Assembly: GCF_019059575.1 (NCBI RefSeq)
Contig: NW_024881852.1
Span: forward strand, 310,001 to 374,000
Source: Amphibalanus amphitrite
Taxonomy: Eukaryota; Arthropoda; Thecostraca; Balanomorpha; Balanidae
Direction: 5' to 3'
Length of the DNA stretch: 64,000 nucleotides
Part shown: in pieces, positions 63,697 through 64,000 of the stretch
Layout of the letters: the number at the start of each line of letters is the position of its first letter
Position numbering within the stretch: position 1 is the first letter of the stretch
Notes under the pieces: model-generated
What the model was told of the DNA's origin: nothing
The model's input: only the letters and a program-made list of their open reading frames with translations
Database searches by the model: none
Position numbers and translations under genes: made by a program

Positions 63697-63828
63697 CCAA
63701 GATGCTCCTAAGGTACTGGGCATGTGGGGAGTGCAACTGCAGCAGCATCAGTGCAGCACCGATGGTCGGATGCGACGGCTGCGATAAATGGTACCACTTC
63801 CGTTGTGCGGGACTGACTAAGGAGCCAG
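63697..63828 (+). CDS. PHD-finger exon of a gene leaving the window (partial)
   Basis: An exon bounded by TTTTCACAG at 63696 and CCAG|GTAAGC at 63829. It encodes CGECNC, then PMVGCDGCDKWYHFRCAGL, a C4-H-C3 PHD-finger pattern of the kind that reads histone H3 tails; the last cysteines would be in the next exon. The closest pattern I know is the TAF3-like PHD (GCDGCDxWYHxxC), but transposon proteins also carry such fingers. An ATG at 63702 is in frame; whether it is the start is unknown. Confidence 0.55.
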
Positions 63829-64000
63829 GTAAGCGCAAATGTTTTCTGGCTCAGTATTTTTGTTGCAGCTATAGTGATCAATGAAATATTTTCCACACTG
63901 TTCAGCCAAACATGTATTTCAAACAATCTGCTTCCCAACCGAGGGCGTCGCCACAGGGGGGGGGGACGGAGGGGATCTCGTCCCCTCCACTTTTTAAAAT

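Overview
This is animal nuclear DNA. The genes are split by GT-AG introns, there are several kinds of transposon remnant, and CpG-rich patches alternate with AT-rich, gene-free stretches. Four complete protein-coding genes could be assembled exon by exon with consistent reading phase, and the edge of a fifth is visible. All four are conserved metazoan genes. The Ste20-like kinase resembles insect Slik in its catalytic domain, so I infer an arthropod, most likely a crustacean; the species cannot be fixed from this window alone.

Layout. 1-17.3 kb: no recognisable gene; minisatellites, a GGCGCC-rich complex repeat, a long GGAC microsatellite, CpG-rich blocks and one 1.3 kb TTAA-bounded element. 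17.4-22.8 kb, minus strand: ANKRD13C-type ankyrin protein (11 coding exons, 460 aa), a receptor-biogenesis factor of the ER. 22.9-24.1 kb: a second TTAA-bounded, AGGTCA-rich element. 26.3-28.7 kb, plus: PRA1-family protein 3 (ARL6IP5/PRAF2-like, 3 coding exons, 181 aa), an ER/Golgi membrane protein. 30.4-37.3 kb: transposon territory (a 3.4 kb segment bounded by 90-bp inverted repeats, a foldback element, a tRNA-derived SINE, a third AGGTCA-rich element). 37.9-51.8 kb, plus: SLK/STK10-type kinase (19 coding exons, 1659 aa). 52.8-61.9 kb, minus and convergent with SLK: KIF23/MKLP1/pavarotti, the centralspindlin kinesin (15 coding exons, 884 aa), with a plausible mitotic CDE/CHR promoter. 62.5-62.9 kb: a perfect 340-bp palindrome inside a 13-bp direct repeat. 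63.7 kb: one PHD-finger exon of a gene that leaves the window.

The four genes act in separate cell processes: receptor folding, vesicle/ER membrane traffic, cortex (ERM) phosphorylation, and cytokinesis. SLK and KIF23 both bear on cell shape and division, but I see no operon-like or functional clustering.

The most striking observation is that about ten exon-intron borders, spread over all four genes, are tandemly reiterated. A short piece containing the end or start of an exon plus its splice signal is repeated 2 to 8 times into the intron. Examples are eight CAG|GTA donors after SLK exon 11, three acceptors and three donors around exon 2 of the PRA1 gene, and a complete duplicated last micro-exon in ANKRD13C. 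I know of no standard element type that explains this.
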